A stretch of 64,000 nt of DNA from Leucobacter allii (GCF_022919155.1 NZ_CP095045.1:744001-808000), one strand, 5' to 3'; positions 15,223 through 23,793 are shown, counted from the stretch's first letter. Program-made: numbers and translations. The notes: generated by a model not told the origin, from the letters alone.

Positions 15223-15915
15223 TCAACCGCCCGGGAGGCGCGCGAGCCAGTCGTCGAGCAGCGCGGCCTCCGCCGGGGAGAAGGGCGCCGGCTCCTCAGA
15301 CGAGCGCGCGAGGAGCGCCCGGATGGCGGTCGCTGCGGCGGCGATCCCGTCGACCGGCTGTGCGTCCTCGGGCGCGTCGACGAGGATGCCCCGCAGGGTC
15401 GCCTCGCGCGCGTCGGCCGAGGCGTCCGTGCCGCGGTACTCCTCGGGGCGCAGGATCAGCGCGAGCGCGACGCCGCTGTTCGCGGCCATGACGATCCGAG
15501 CCGCCCGGGACGGATCCATCCGCAGTCGGCCCCGCAGCGCGATGCGCGCGAGCGCGTCCTGCAGCAGCGCCATCGCCTCCGCCAGCGCGGCGGGCGGGGA
15601 GTCCAGTCCGCTCGCGAAGACGAGCCGGTAGGCGTGGGGGTGGGCGAGGGCGAATCCGGTGTGCGCGTCCCAGCCGGAGCGGAGGTCCGCAACGGGATCC
15701 TCCGACGGCGACGCCGCGCGCTTCATCTCGAGGTACTCGTCCCAGACCGCGTCCGCGACGGCCGTCAGCAGTCCGCTCTTGTCGCCGAACTGGCGGTAGA
15801 GCACGGGTTGCGTGACGCCGGCCGCCTCGCACACGGCGCGCGTCGAGATGTCCCCGTCCGGCGACTCGGCGAGCAGCTCGATCGCGCGGGAGAGTATCAA
15901 TGATCTCGTTGACAT
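15223..15915 (-). CDS. TetR-family transcriptional regulator
   Basis: A 230-residue TetR regulator. The HTH domain is at residues 1-60 (ILSRAIELLAE, DGDISTRAVCEAAGVTQPVLYRQFGDKSGLL) and a TetR_C-type ligand domain follows. The ATG at 15915 sits 7 nt after TATCAT (15928-15923), so it is leaderless. A 17-bp palindrome spans the same -10 region, which strongly suggests autorepression. The SDR downstream is the likely co-regulated target. Confidence 0.9.
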   Translation of the reverse strand: MSTRSLILSRAIELLAESPDGDISTRAVCEAAGVTQPVLYRQFGDKSGLLTAVADAVWDEYLEMKRAASPSEDPVADLRSGWDAHTGFALAHPHAYRLVFASGLDSPPAALAEAMALLQDALARIALRGRLRMDPSRAARIVMAANSGVALALILRPEEYRGTDASADAREATLRGILVDAPEDAQPVDGIAAAATAIRALLARSSEEPAPFSPAEAALLDDWLARLPGG

Positions 15916-15931
15916 GTTATCGATGATAACA
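15915..15931. promoter_or_regulatory. 17-bp palindromic TetR operator
   Basis: TGTTATC, GAT, GATAACA: perfect 7-bp arms around a 3-bp centre, overlapping the -10 box and first base of the start codon of the TetR gene. Confidence 0.7.
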
Positions 15932-15942
15932 CGTCGGAGGGC

Positions 15943-16848
15943 TCACGCGGGCGTCGCTGCGCTCGGGGTCTCCGGCTCGCTTTCCTCCGCGCCGACGGCG
16001 CTGCGCACGTGGGCGACGAATGCGCGCAGGTTCACCGAGCCCGCGTCGCGCCGCCAGGTGAGCCAGGTCTCCGCGCGACCGAGTGCGCCGATCTCGTGGC
16101 GCCGCACGCCCGATGCGCCGGGAAGCGAGGCGAGCAGCGAGCTCGGAATCATCGCGATCCCGGCTCCCGACGCCACGCAGGCGACCATGGAGTAGTAGGA
16201 CGAGATCTCGACCGAGCGTGCGGGCACGACGCCCGTGGCAGCCATCCAGTCGTCGAAGCGCTGGCGGTAGGAGCACTGGAATCCGAACACGAAAGCGGTC
16301 GGGTTGTTGGACCAATAGGGGTCGTCGAGTCCGGCCGTGCTCGGCGGGGAGATGACCACGAGCTGCTCCTCGAATGCCCGCAGGCCGGCGAGGACCGGGC
16401 TGGCGGGCGGCCCGTCCGTGAAGACGGCGCTCAGGCTGCCGGACATCACCCGGTCGAACATGCTGCCGGACGCGCCGGCCTCGAGCTCCACCTCCACGTC
16501 GGGGTACGCGAGGTGGAAGCCGGCGAGAATCGATGGAATGCGCACTGCGGCAGCGCTCTCCAGCGCGCCGACGCGGAACCGTCCGCGCGGCGCCCCGCCG
16601 CCCCCGATGGTGCGGGATTCCTCCACGAGTTCGAGGATCCGCCTCGCGTATTCGAGGAACGCCATGCCGTCCGAGGAGATCGACGACTGTCGCTTGTCGC
16701 GGACGAGGAGTTGCACGCCGAGCTCTCGCTCGAGCTGCTTGATGCGCGTCGAGACATTCGAGGGTGCCCGCAGGAGCGCCTCGGAGGCCTTGATGACCCC
16801 GCCGTGCTCGGCGACGGCCGCGAATATTTCGAGCTGCGCGATCTCCAT
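15943..16848 (-). CDS. LysR-family transcriptional regulator
   Basis: A 301-residue LysR-type regulator. The winged HTH is at residues 1-60 (MEIAQLEIFAAVAEHGGVIKASEALLRAPSNVSTRI begins it) and the substrate-binding domain spans about 90-290 (GRFRVGALESAAAVRIPSIL, VSGAGIAMIPSSLL-like). Start ATG 16848 has GGAGAG 5 nt upstream. It is divergent from the ALDH operon across 75 bp and is the obvious regulator of that operon. The co-inducer is probably the imported acid or an aldehyde intermediate. Confidence 0.9.
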   Translation of the reverse strand: MEIAQLEIFAAVAEHGGVIKASEALLRAPSNVSTRIKQLERELGVQLLVRDKRQSSISSDGMAFLEYARRILELVEESRTIGGGGAPRGRFRVGALESAAAVRIPSILAGFHLAYPDVEVELEAGASGSMFDRVMSGSLSAVFTDGPPASPVLAGLRAFEEQLVVISPPSTAGLDDPYWSNNPTAFVFGFQCSYRQRFDDWMAATGVVPARSVEISSYYSMVACVASGAGIAMIPSSLLASLPGASGVRRHEIGALGRAETWLTWRRDAGSVNLRAFVAHVRSAVGAEESEPETPSAATPA

Positions 16849-16923
16849 TGTTCTCTCCACGTGAATTTTTGGTTTCGAAGCTGCTACTTCTTTGAAGTGT
16901 TGTCCCACTCTACGGTAGGGTTC
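16849..16923. promoter_or_regulatory. LysR/ALDH divergent control region
   Basis: A 75-bp region noticeably AT-richer than its surroundings. It contains the imperfect repeat GAAG-CTGCTA-CTTC (16877-16890) followed by TTTGAAG, a plausible LysR binding area, and TACGGT (16911-16916) 7 nt before the ALDH ATG, a leaderless start. Confidence 0.5.
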
Positions 16924-18327
16924 ATGGCTCTCACGACGATCCCACCGCGCGCCGAGCGCGCCCTGACCAATCCCGCCACCGGCGAAGCGCTTCCCGAGCG
17001 TCCGCACTCGGACGATGTCGAACTCGACACCTGTCTCGACCGGGCAGTTGCGGGTCAGCGCGCGTGGGCGTCGACAACGGTCTCCGAGCGCGGCCGCGTG
17101 TTCCTCCGCATGGCCGAGCTCCTCGGGCGCGACGCCGAGATCGTGGCGGAGACCATCACGGAGGAGGTCGGCAAGCCGATCACCCAGTCCCGCGCCGAGG
17201 TCGCGAAGGCCGCCGCAGCACTCGTCTGGTACGCGGAGCGCGCCGAGTCACTGCTCGCTCCCGAACCCACGGAGGTGCCCGAGGCCCGGATCGAGCATCG
17301 CCCGATCGGGGTCGTGCTCGCCGTCGAGCCCTGGAACTTCCCCGTCTGGCAGGTGCTCCGCGGCGGCGCAGGCATTCTCCTCGCCGGGAACGCGCAGGCG
17401 CTCAAACCCGCGCACACCACGGTCGGGTCCGCTGAGCATCTCGCACGGCTCTGGGCCGAAGCGGGACTGCCGCACGGGGCGTTCACGGTGCTGCACATCG
17501 CTTCCGCGCAGACGCACCGCGTCATCGCCGACGATCGGGTCGCCGGAGTGACACTCACGGGCGGCGGCGCCGCCGGCGCCGCCGTTGCGGAGTCCGCAGG
17601 ACGGCACCTCAAGCGCGTGACGCTCGAACTCGGCGGCAACGACGCGCTCATCGTGCTGCCGGACGCGGATCTCGCGGCGGCCGCCCGTGCCGCGGTGCAG
17701 AGCCGCTACAGCAATACCGGGCAGGTCTGCATCGCCGCGAAGCGGATCATCCTGCATCGTGAGATCTCGGCGGACTTCCTCGCCGAACTGCTGCCGCTCG
17801 TCGATTCCCTCGTCGTCGGCGATCCGCGCGATCCGCGCACGGAGATCGGGCCGCTCGCGCGCCGCGACATCAGGGACGAGGTCGTCGGGCAGATCGAGCG
17901 CTCGCTCGCAGCCGGAGCGCGGCTGCTCACGGGAGGGACGACGAGTGCGTACGGCGGCAACTACGTCGCGCCGACGGTGCTCGGCGACGTGCGGCCCGGG
18001 AACCCCGCGTTCGACGAGGAGATCTTCGGTCCCGCGGTCGCGGTGGTCGAGGCGGAAGACACGGACGACGCGATCGCACTCGCGAATCTCTCGCCTTGGG
18101 GGCTGAGCGCATCGGTGTGGACCGCCGACACCTCCGAGGCCCGACGGATCGCCGCGCGTCTCGAAGTGGGCAGCGTGTTCGTCAACAAGGGCACCGTGTC
18201 TGACGTCCGCGTGCCGATCGGCGGCGTCAAGTCCAGCGGCTTCGGCCGCGAGCTGGCCGGGCACGGTGTCAGAGAATTCACGAACCCGCAGACGGTGTGG
18301 GTCGTCGAGGCCGAGGAGGAGCGCTGA
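16924..18327 (+). CDS. Aldehyde dehydrogenase (succinate-semialdehyde-dehydrogenase-like)
   Basis: A 467-residue NAD(P)-dependent aldehyde dehydrogenase with all key residues: PWNFPVWQVLR (catalytic Asn), LTGGGAAG cofactor loop, Glu235 in LELGGND and Cys269 in GQVCIAAKR, correctly 34 residues apart. EIFGPAVAV and GGVKSSGFGREL are family motifs. It oxidises an aldehyde to its acid. It is leaderless, and its TGA overlaps the ATG of the CMD-like gene. First gene of a five-gene catabolic operon. Similarity to the semialdehyde dehydrogenase branch is by pattern only. Confidence 0.9.
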   Translation: MALTTIPPRAERALTNPATGEALPERPHSDDVELDTCLDRAVAGQRAWASTTVSERGRVFLRMAELLGRDAEIVAETITEEVGKPITQSRAEVAKAAAALVWYAERAESLLAPEPTEVPEARIEHRPIGVVLAVEPWNFPVWQVLRGGAGILLAGNAQALKPAHTTVGSAEHLARLWAEAGLPHGAFTVLHIASAQTHRVIADDRVAGVTLTGGGAAGAAVAESAGRHLKRVTLELGGNDALIVLPDADLAAAARAAVQSRYSNTGQVCIAAKRIILHREISADFLAELLPLVDSLVVGDPRDPRTEIGPLARRDIRDEVVGQIERSLAAGARLLTGGTTSAYGGNYVAPTVLGDVRPGNPAFDEEIFGPAVAVVEAEDTDDAIALANLSPWGLSASVWTADTSEARRIAARLEVGSVFVNKGTVSDVRVPIGGVKSSGFGRELAGHGVREFTNPQTVWVVEAEEER

Positions 18328-18719
18328 TGGAGGACGAGCTGTTCGAACGAGGCTTGGCGACGCGCCGAGCCGTGCTCGGGGAGGCGTACGTCGCGCGCAG
18401 CATCGCAGGCGCGGATGCGTTCTCGATGCCGATGCAGGAGATGGTCACGCGTCACTGCTGGGGCGACGTCTGGAACCGGCCCGGTCTGGAGCGCGCTCAG
18501 CGCAGCCTCATCAATCTCGCCATGATCGCCGCGCTCAATCGGCCGCACGAGCTCAAGGTGCACGTGCGCGGAGCCGTGAACAACGGCGTGACGCGGTCCC
18601 AGATCCAGGAGGTGTTCCTGCAGGTCGCGATCTACTGCGGCATGCCCGCGGGTCTCGAGGCCTTCCGGCTCGCCCGTGAGGTCTTCGCCGACATGGAACG
18701 CGAGGAGACGGAGGCATGA
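18327..18719 (+). CDS. Carboxymuconolactone-decarboxylase-family protein
   Basis: A 130-residue all-helical CMD-domain protein. GLATRRAVLGEAYV, RSLINLAMIAALNRPHELKVHVRGAVNNG and EVFLQVAIYCGMPAGLEAF match the PcaC-type branch (gamma-carboxymuconolactone decarboxylase) rather than AhpD, since it lacks a CxxC. It could decarboxylate a beta-keto or lactone intermediate. Start ATG 18327 shares one base with the ALDH stop, and its end overlaps the next start by 4 nt. Role in the operon is inferred. Confidence 0.85.
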   Translation: MEDELFERGLATRRAVLGEAYVARSIAGADAFSMPMQEMVTRHCWGDVWNRPGLERAQRSLINLAMIAALNRPHELKVHVRGAVNNGVTRSQIQEVFLQVAIYCGMPAGLEAFRLAREVFADMEREETEA

Positions 18720-19606
18720 GCCGCATCCTCTTCATCGGTCTCGGCAATATGGGTGCGCCGATGGCACGACGGCTCGCGGATGCCGGGCACGAACTGGCGG
18801 TGCAGGATCTCGACCCTGATCGGGTCGCGGCACTCGCCTCTGCGAGCCCGCGTATCCGCGCCGCCGCCCCTGAGGATCGTGCGCGCGCCGAAGTCGTCGT
18901 GACCATGCTGCCGACCTCCGACAGCGTCGAAGCGGCTCTCGAAGCGAGCGGGCTCGTCGGCGAGCTCGCCCGCGGCACGCTCGTCGTCGACATGTCGTCC
19001 GCGGAGCCGGTGCGCTCCCGCGCGCTGGCGGATCGTCTCGGCGCCGCGGGTCTGCGCGCCCTCGACGCCCCCGTCTCGGGCGGCGTCCGAGGCGCCGAGG
19101 CCGGGACGCTCGCGATCATGGTAGGCGGTGAGGACGCCGATGTCGACGCTGTGGCACCGATGCTGCGCGAGCTCGGCGGTACCATCGCGCATGTCGGCGG
19201 GCACGGTGCGGGCCACGCGGCAAAGGCCTTGAACAACCTGGTCTCCGCGGCGTCGGTCGTGGCGACCGCGGAGGCCATCCGCGCGGCGCGCTCCTTCGGG
19301 ATCGCATCGCAGCGGTTCGTCGAGGTGCTCAACGCCTCCTCGGGGCGCAGTGTCACGAGCGAGCAGAAGGCCGAGCGGTTCATGCTGTCCGGGACGTTCG
19401 ACTCCGGTTTCCCCGTCGGCCTGATGAACAAGGACGTCGCGATCGCGGTCGGGCTCGCCGATGCGCAGGGCGACCCGGTCGTCCTCGGGGCGCACGTCGC
19501 GAAGATCTGGGCGGCGACGGCGGAGCGCTTCGCCGACGCCGATCACACCCGCATGTACGAGCTGCTCGACCGCATCGCGGTCGGGCGGGAGGAGGACCCA
19601 CGATGA
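18716..19606 (+). CDS. Beta-hydroxyacid dehydrogenase (3-hydroxyisobutyrate dehydrogenase family)
   Basis: A 296-residue enzyme. Rossmann start ILFIGLGNMGAPMARRL, DAPVSGGVRGAEAGTLAIMVGG substrate-binding motif, GAGHAAKALNNL with the catalytic Lys, and FPVGLMNKDVAIA cofactor region. The family oxidises beta-hydroxyacids such as 3-hydroxyisobutyrate, tartronate semialdehyde-type or 2-(hydroxymethyl) acids with NAD(P). Overlaps both neighbours by 4 nt within the operon. Confidence 0.88.
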   Translation: MSRILFIGLGNMGAPMARRLADAGHELAVQDLDPDRVAALASASPRIRAAAPEDRARAEVVVTMLPTSDSVEAALEASGLVGELARGTLVVDMSSAEPVRSRALADRLGAAGLRALDAPVSGGVRGAEAGTLAIMVGGEDADVDAVAPMLRELGGTIAHVGGHGAGHAAKALNNLVSAASVVATAEAIRAARSFGIASQRFVEVLNASSGRSVTSEQKAERFMLSGTFDSGFPVGLMNKDVAIAVGLADAQGDPVVLGAHVAKIWAATAERFADADHTRMYELLDRIAVGREEDPR

Positions 19607-20694
19607 GCGAAATCGGACGCATCGCCGTCATGACCGCACCCGGCGAGCTCGTCTACCAGGACTACCCGGTGCCCCGCGCCGCGGAAGACGAGATCGTGCT
19701 CGGGATCACCCGGGCGAACGTCTGCGGCAGCGAGCTGCACATCTGGAATGGCAAGCACCCGGTGAAGCGCCGCGGCGGCCTCGGGCACGAGATGCTCGGC
19801 AGGGTCGTGGAGCTCGGCGAGCGGCGCCGCATCGACAACCGGGGCGAGTCGCTCGCGGTGGGCGACCGCGTCGTCGTCACCTACTTCCAAACCTGTGAGG
19901 AGTGCTTCCACTGCCTGCAGGGCGAGCGCAACCTCTGCGATCGTGCCTACGAGTTCTTCGCGAAGCAGCCGGAGGAGGCCCCGCATTTCCACTCGGCGTT
20001 CGCGAGCCACTATGTTGTCCATCCCCGACAGCACGTCTTCAGAGTGCCGGACGCGATCCCAGATGCTGTCGCCGCAGGCGTGAACTGCGCGTTGTCGCAG
20101 GTGCTCTTCGGCCTCTCGCGCACCCCGCTCGGCTTCGGCTCCACGCTCCTCGTCCAGGGAGCGGGCGGACTCGGCCTCAACGCGATCCCCATCGCGAAGG
20201 AGCTCGGTGCCCGCGTGGTCGTCATCGATGGCGTAGCCTCCCGGCTCGAACTGGCGGGAGCGTTCGGCGCCGACCATGTGATCGACATGACGGAGATCGC
20301 GGACGTGGACGCTCGAGTCGCTGCCGTGCAGGCGCTCACGGGCGGCCGCGGGCCGGACGTCGCGCTCGAGGTGACCGGTGTTCCCGCGGCGTTCGGGGAG
20401 GGGCTGCGCCATGTGCGTCGCGGCGGGACCTATCTCGTGATGGGCAACCTCTCGCCCGGCGCGGCCGTGCCCTTCGACCCGGGATACGTGACCCGTAAGG
20501 CGCTCACCATCCGGCATGTCGACCGCTACGAGGCGCGGTATCTCGCACGCGCGCTCGACTTCGTCGGCGCCCACCTCGACCGCTATCCCTTCGCGCGGCT
20601 CGTCGACGCGGAGTTCGGCTTCGACCAGATCCGCGAGGCGCTCGATCAATCGCTCGCCCGCACCGTGACCCGTGCAGCCATCGTGCTGCCCTGA
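19603..20694 (+). CDS. Zinc-dependent alcohol dehydrogenase (MDR family)
   Basis: A 363-residue medium-chain dehydrogenase. Catalytic zinc ligands are Cys41 (ANVCGSELH) and His62-Glu63 (GHE). The structural zinc loop CEECFHCLQGERNLC is complete, and LLVQGAGGLGLNAI binds NAD. There is an insertion (YEFFAKQPEEAPHFHSAF) after the structural zinc loop that is longer than in typical threonine or sorbitol dehydrogenases. It oxidises a secondary or hydroxy-acid alcohol. Fourth gene of the operon, 4-nt overlap upstream and 20 nt before the transporter. Confidence 0.88.
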   Translation: MSEIGRIAVMTAPGELVYQDYPVPRAAEDEIVLGITRANVCGSELHIWNGKHPVKRRGGLGHEMLGRVVELGERRRIDNRGESLAVGDRVVVTYFQTCEECFHCLQGERNLCDRAYEFFAKQPEEAPHFHSAFASHYVVHPRQHVFRVPDAIPDAVAAGVNCALSQVLFGLSRTPLGFGSTLLVQGAGGLGLNAIPIAKELGARVVVIDGVASRLELAGAFGADHVIDMTEIADVDARVAAVQALTGGRGPDVALEVTGVPAAFGEGLRHVRRGGTYLVMGNLSPGAAVPFDPGYVTRKALTIRHVDRYEARYLARALDFVGAHLDRYPFARLVDAEFGFDQIREALDQSLARTVTRAAIVLP

Positions 20695-20714
20695 CCCTCA
20701 GCAAAGGAACAACG

Positions 20715-22070
20715 ATGTCCCAGATCCTGTCGTCCTCGACGACCGCCTTCAGCGCCCAGGAGCTCAACGCCGCGCGCCGCAAGAGCCTCTTCTCCGGCAC
20801 GATCGGCGCCGTGATCGAGTGGTACGAGTACACCGTGTACGCGACCGCAGCCGCGCTCGTGTTCGGCACGCTCTTCTTCCCGAGCGGGCAGCCGGGCGTC
20901 TCGCAGGTCGCCGCGCTCGCGAGCTTCGGCGTGGGCTTCATCGCCCGACCCATCGGCGCGTTCGTCGCCGGTCACCTGGGCGACCGTGTCGGGCGGAAGG
21001 CCACGCTGATTCTCACCTTCCTCATCATGACCGGCGCGACAGCGGCCATCGGCCTGCTCCCCACCTACGCCGCGATCGGCATCTGGGCGCCCGTATTGCT
21101 CTGCGTGCTGCGCCTGGCCCAGGGTTTCGCGATCGGCGGCGAGTGGGGCGGCGCCGCGATCATCGCGGTGGAGAGCGCCGACCGAGGACGCCGCGGATAC
21201 TTCGGCTCGTGGCCGCAGATCGGCGTCTCGTGCGGTTTCCTGCTCGGCACTGCGGCCGTCGCGCTCTCGCAGTGGATCTCGGGCGACGCGTTCTCGGAAT
21301 GGGGATGGCGCCTGCCGTTCCTCATCAGCATCGTACTCGCCGCAATCGGGCTCTACATCCGCCTGAACGCCATGGAGAGCCCCGCCTTCACTGCGGCAAA
21401 GGAGGAGGCCGAGCGCCGCCAGGAGAAGATGAAGGCGCCGATTCCCGAGCTCTTCAAGCACCATCGCAAGCCGCTCCTGATCGCACTCTTCTCTCGGTTC
21501 GCCGAGGCCGGCACCTACTACCTGTTCACGGTGTTTCTGCTCTCCTACGTGGCCACGACGCTCGAGCTGCCCGGGCACTACGGTCCCATCGCCGTGATGA
21601 TCGGTTCCGCACTCAACATCATCGCGATCCCGTTCTTCGGGAACCTCTCCGACCGGATCGGCCGGAAGAAGACGTTCCTGTTCGGGGCGGCGGTCATCAT
21701 CCTGAGCGCCTGGCCGATCTTCGAGCTCGTCAAGATCGGGGAGCTCTGGGCGATCGTCATCGGCGTGGCGATCTTCCTCATGGTCGGCCATGCCGCCGTG
21801 TACTCGGTGCTCCCCGCCTTCTACAGTGAGCTCTTTCCGACCTCGGTGCGGTACACGGGGATGTCCGTCGGCTACCAGACCGCCGCGATCCTGCTCGCGG
21901 GCTTCACCCCGGCGATCGCCGCCTGGCTCGTGCAGGTCACCGGAGGGACCTGGCCCCTCGTCATCGTCATCGTCGCGACGACGGTGATCGCCGCCGTCGC
22001 CGTCATGTGCGCACGGGAGACGAAGGACCTGGACCTCGATCGGATCGGCGAGACTCCCGTCGCCCCCTGA
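20715..22070 (+). CDS. MFS transporter, metabolite:H+ symporter (MHS) family
   Basis: A 451-residue 12-TM major facilitator of the MHS family (ProP/ShiA/KgtP). Signatures are GTIGAVIEWYEYTVYATAAAL in TM1, GHLGDRVGRKATL in loop 2-3, GFAIGGEWGGAA in TM4, and NLSDRIGRKKTF in loop 8-9. MHS members import organic acids, betaines or shikimate-type acids with protons. AAGGAAC precedes the ATG. As last gene of the operon it most likely brings in the carboxylate degraded by the four enzymes upstream. A strong hairpin follows. Confidence 0.9.
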   Translation: MSQILSSSTTAFSAQELNAARRKSLFSGTIGAVIEWYEYTVYATAAALVFGTLFFPSGQPGVSQVAALASFGVGFIARPIGAFVAGHLGDRVGRKATLILTFLIMTGATAAIGLLPTYAAIGIWAPVLLCVLRLAQGFAIGGEWGGAAIIAVESADRGRRGYFGSWPQIGVSCGFLLGTAAVALSQWISGDAFSEWGWRLPFLISIVLAAIGLYIRLNAMESPAFTAAKEEAERRQEKMKAPIPELFKHHRKPLLIALFSRFAEAGTYYLFTVFLLSYVATTLELPGHYGPIAVMIGSALNIIAIPFFGNLSDRIGRKKTFLFGAAVIILSAWPIFELVKIGELWAIVIGVAIFLMVGHAAVYSVLPAFYSELFPTSVRYTGMSVGYQTAAILLAGFTPAIAAWLVQVTGGTWPLVIVIVATTVIAAVAVMCARETKDLDLDRIGETPVAP

Positions 22071-22083
22071 CGCGGGGTCCCCG

Positions 22084-22119
22084 GGGCCCGGGACGGCGCC
22101 GAGACGCCGCTCCGGGCCC
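22084..22119 (+). terminator. Terminator-like hairpin after the ALDH operon
   Basis: GGGCCCGG (22084-22091) pairs with CCGGGCCC (22112-22119), with CGGCG/CGCCG inside; only TT follows, as is common for actinobacterial hairpins lacking a U-tract. Confidence 0.6.
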
Positions 22120-22200
22120 TTGCGCTATCCGCCGCGCGGGGCGAGGCTGAAGGAGTCGCCCGGCTCCCGCCGCGCCGGGCGCGAGGACCAGGAGGACCCC

Positions 22201-22668
22201 ATGACCGAGATCGACCCGCAGCTCGACCTGACGCTCACCCGCATCATCCGCGCGCCGCGGGCCGCGATCTGGCGCGCCTGGACGGACCCGGAGCTCCTCG
22301 CGCAGTGGTGGGTGCCCGCGCCGACGGTCGCCCGCGTCGAACGGCTCGAGGTCCGACCGGGCGGGGCCTTCGTGACGAGCCTCAGCGACGACGGCGCGGC
22401 CTTCTCGCCGCACACCGACGGCCTCTTCCTCGTCGTCGAGCCGGAGCGGCGGCTCGTCTTCACGAACGCGATCGACAGCGCCTGGCGCCCCGCGGCCCCC
22501 GCGCCGGTGGCGATGACCGCCGAGATCGTGCTCGATGCGCACGCCGAGGGCGCCGAGTACCGCGCTCTCGTGCGGCACGGCACCGCCGCAGATCGGCAGC
22601 GCCACGAGGAGCTCGGCTTCGCCGAGGGCTGGGGTGCCGTCACGGCGGCGCTCGCGGAGGCGGCCTGA
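22201..22668 (+). CDS. SRPBCC (AHSA1-like) domain protein
   Basis: A 155-residue START/Bet v1-like protein of the Aha1/polyketide-cyclase family: LTRIIRAPRAAIWRAWTDPELLAQWWVP at the N-terminus, VRPGGAF, VEPERRLVFTNAID and a C-terminal long helix after HEELGFAEGWGAV. Start ATG 22201 follows GGAGGA by 5 nt. These proteins bind hydrophobic ligands or act as small enzymes; none can be specified. A single-gene transcript between the MFS terminator and a small minus-strand gene. Confidence 0.85.
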   Translation: MTEIDPQLDLTLTRIIRAPRAAIWRAWTDPELLAQWWVPAPTVARVERLEVRPGGAFVTSLSDDGAAFSPHTDGLFLVVEPERRLVFTNAIDSAWRPAAPAPVAMTAEIVLDAHAEGAEYRALVRHGTAADRQRHEELGFAEGWGAVTAALAEAA

Positions 22669-22686
22669 CGGCCGCGCGGCGCCCGG

Positions 22687-22785
22687 TCAGCGACGTCGGT
22701 TGCGGCGCTGCACCCAGAGCGCCCAGCCGACGACGATGCCGGCGACGACGAAGATCGTCCAGGAGAGGACTGCCGCGGTGACCAC
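22687..22785 (-). CDS. 32-aa single-pass membrane microprotein
   Basis: GTG at 22785 gives a 32-residue peptide with one hydrophobic helix (AAVLSWTIFVVAGIVVGWAL) and a strongly basic end (QRRNRRR), matching the positive-inside rule. The -10 box TACGGT (22797-22792) is exactly 6 nt before the GTG, the same leaderless pattern used by many genes here. A second GTG at 22782 is possible. Too short for most gene callers. Function unknown. Confidence 0.55.
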   Translation of the reverse strand: MVTAAVLSWTIFVVAGIVVGWALWVQRRNRRR

Positions 22786-22819
22786 CCCGCCACCGTAGCA
22801 GCCGGCGCCGTGCGGAAGC

Positions 22820-23068
22820 TCAGCGGCGGTCGGCCAGGAGCGCCCGGACCGCGAGGTAGGCCACGAGCGAGAACGCTCCCGCCGCGAGCGCCGGGGAGGT
22901 CACGAGTCCCCAGACCACCGCGGTCGCGGTATCCCCGGCGGCGACGATGCAGACGATCCCGGTCGCGCCGACGGCGAAGCAGAGCACCGCGATGAGCGCG
23001 AGCCAGTTCAGCGGCCGGTTGGGCTCCCGGCGCACCGGATTCCCGGCGGCGCCCCCTCGATCCTCCAT
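22820..23068 (-). CDS. Small two-TM membrane protein
   Basis: An 82-residue hypothetical protein with two hydrophobic segments (WLALIAVLCFAVGATGIVCIV and VVWGLVTSPALAAGAFSLVAYLAV). The ATG at 23068 is 7 nt after TAGGGT (23081-23076), leaderless. It lies next to another tiny membrane gene downstream. No domain recognised. Confidence 0.65.
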   Translation of the reverse strand: MEDRGGAAGNPVRREPNRPLNWLALIAVLCFAVGATGIVCIVAAGDTATAVVWGLVTSPALAAGAFSLVAYLAVRALLADRR

Positions 23069-23156
23069 GCCTCACACCCTAGCCGACGCGACCGCGCGGA
23101 GCGGCGCGCTACGCTGGACGGGCCGGCTCGCACGGGCCGCGGGATCGGAGGTCGCG

Positions 23157-23543
23157 ATGATCGTCGCCGGATGGGTGCTCGCGGCCCTCGCCGCGCTGCT
23201 GCACGGATACATCTTCTATCTGGAGTCGGTCGCCTGGGCCTCGCCGCGGGCGCGGGCCGTCTTCGGCACGACCGCGGAGGAGGCGGCGGCGACCCGCGAG
23301 CTCGCCTATAACCAGGGCTTCTACAACCTGTTCCTCGCGATCCTCGTCGTGCTCGGCCTCGCGCTCGGCGCGGCGGAACCTGCCGTCGGCCTCGCCCTCG
23401 TGCTCGCCGGCACGGGATCGATGCTCGCCGCGGCGCTCGTGCTCGGCATCTCGTCGCCCGCGAAGCGCGGGGCTGCGGTGAAGCAGGGCGCGTTGCCGCT
23501 GCTCGCGGTCGCCGCCCTCACGCTCGGCAGCCTGCTCGGCTAG
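23157..23543 (+). CDS. DUF1304-family membrane protein
   Basis: A 128-residue four-TM protein with the DUF1304 signature: LLHGYIFYLESVAW in helix 1 and AYNQGFYNLFLAILVVLG in the second conserved block. ATG 23157 is preceded by GGAGG at 7 nt. The family is an uncharacterised inner-membrane protein. Single gene, divergent from the two-TM gene to its left. Confidence 0.85.
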   Translation: MIVAGWVLAALAALLHGYIFYLESVAWASPRARAVFGTTAEEAAATRELAYNQGFYNLFLAILVVLGLALGAAEPAVGLALVLAGTGSMLAAALVLGISSPAKRGAAVKQGALPLLAVAALTLGSLLG

Positions 23544-23587
23544 CGCGAGGGCGGGGCCGATTCGAGCGCGTCCGCGCTCCCGCGGGG

Positions 23588-23791
23588 CTACTTCGCGGGG
23601 GAGAAGCGGTTGCGCAGCTCGGCGGCGCGACGGATGTCGCCCTCGATGGCGGCCGTCGCCTCGGCGTCGAGCGCTCCGGTCTTCTTCGCCTCGTCGAGGT
23701 GCTCGAGGCCGGACTGGACCTCGCCGTCCAGTCCATCGATGACGAGGCGCCGGATGCTCTCGGGCAGGCGCTCAAAGCTCGAAGTGTCCAT
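23588..23791 (-). CDS. Small helical hypothetical protein
   Basis: A 67-residue acidic, helix-forming protein (SFERLPESIRRLVIDGLDGEV, then LDEAKKTGALDAEATAAIEGDI). The ATG at 23791 is chosen because it follows directly on a 14-bp palindrome and a TAACGT box; a longer frame extends upstream but has no start signal. No recognised domain. Convergent with the DUF1304 gene. Confidence 0.6.
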   Translation of the reverse strand: MDTSSFERLPESIRRLVIDGLDGEVQSGLEHLDEAKKTGALDAEATAAIEGDIRRAAELRNRFSPAK

Positions 23792-23793
23792 GA

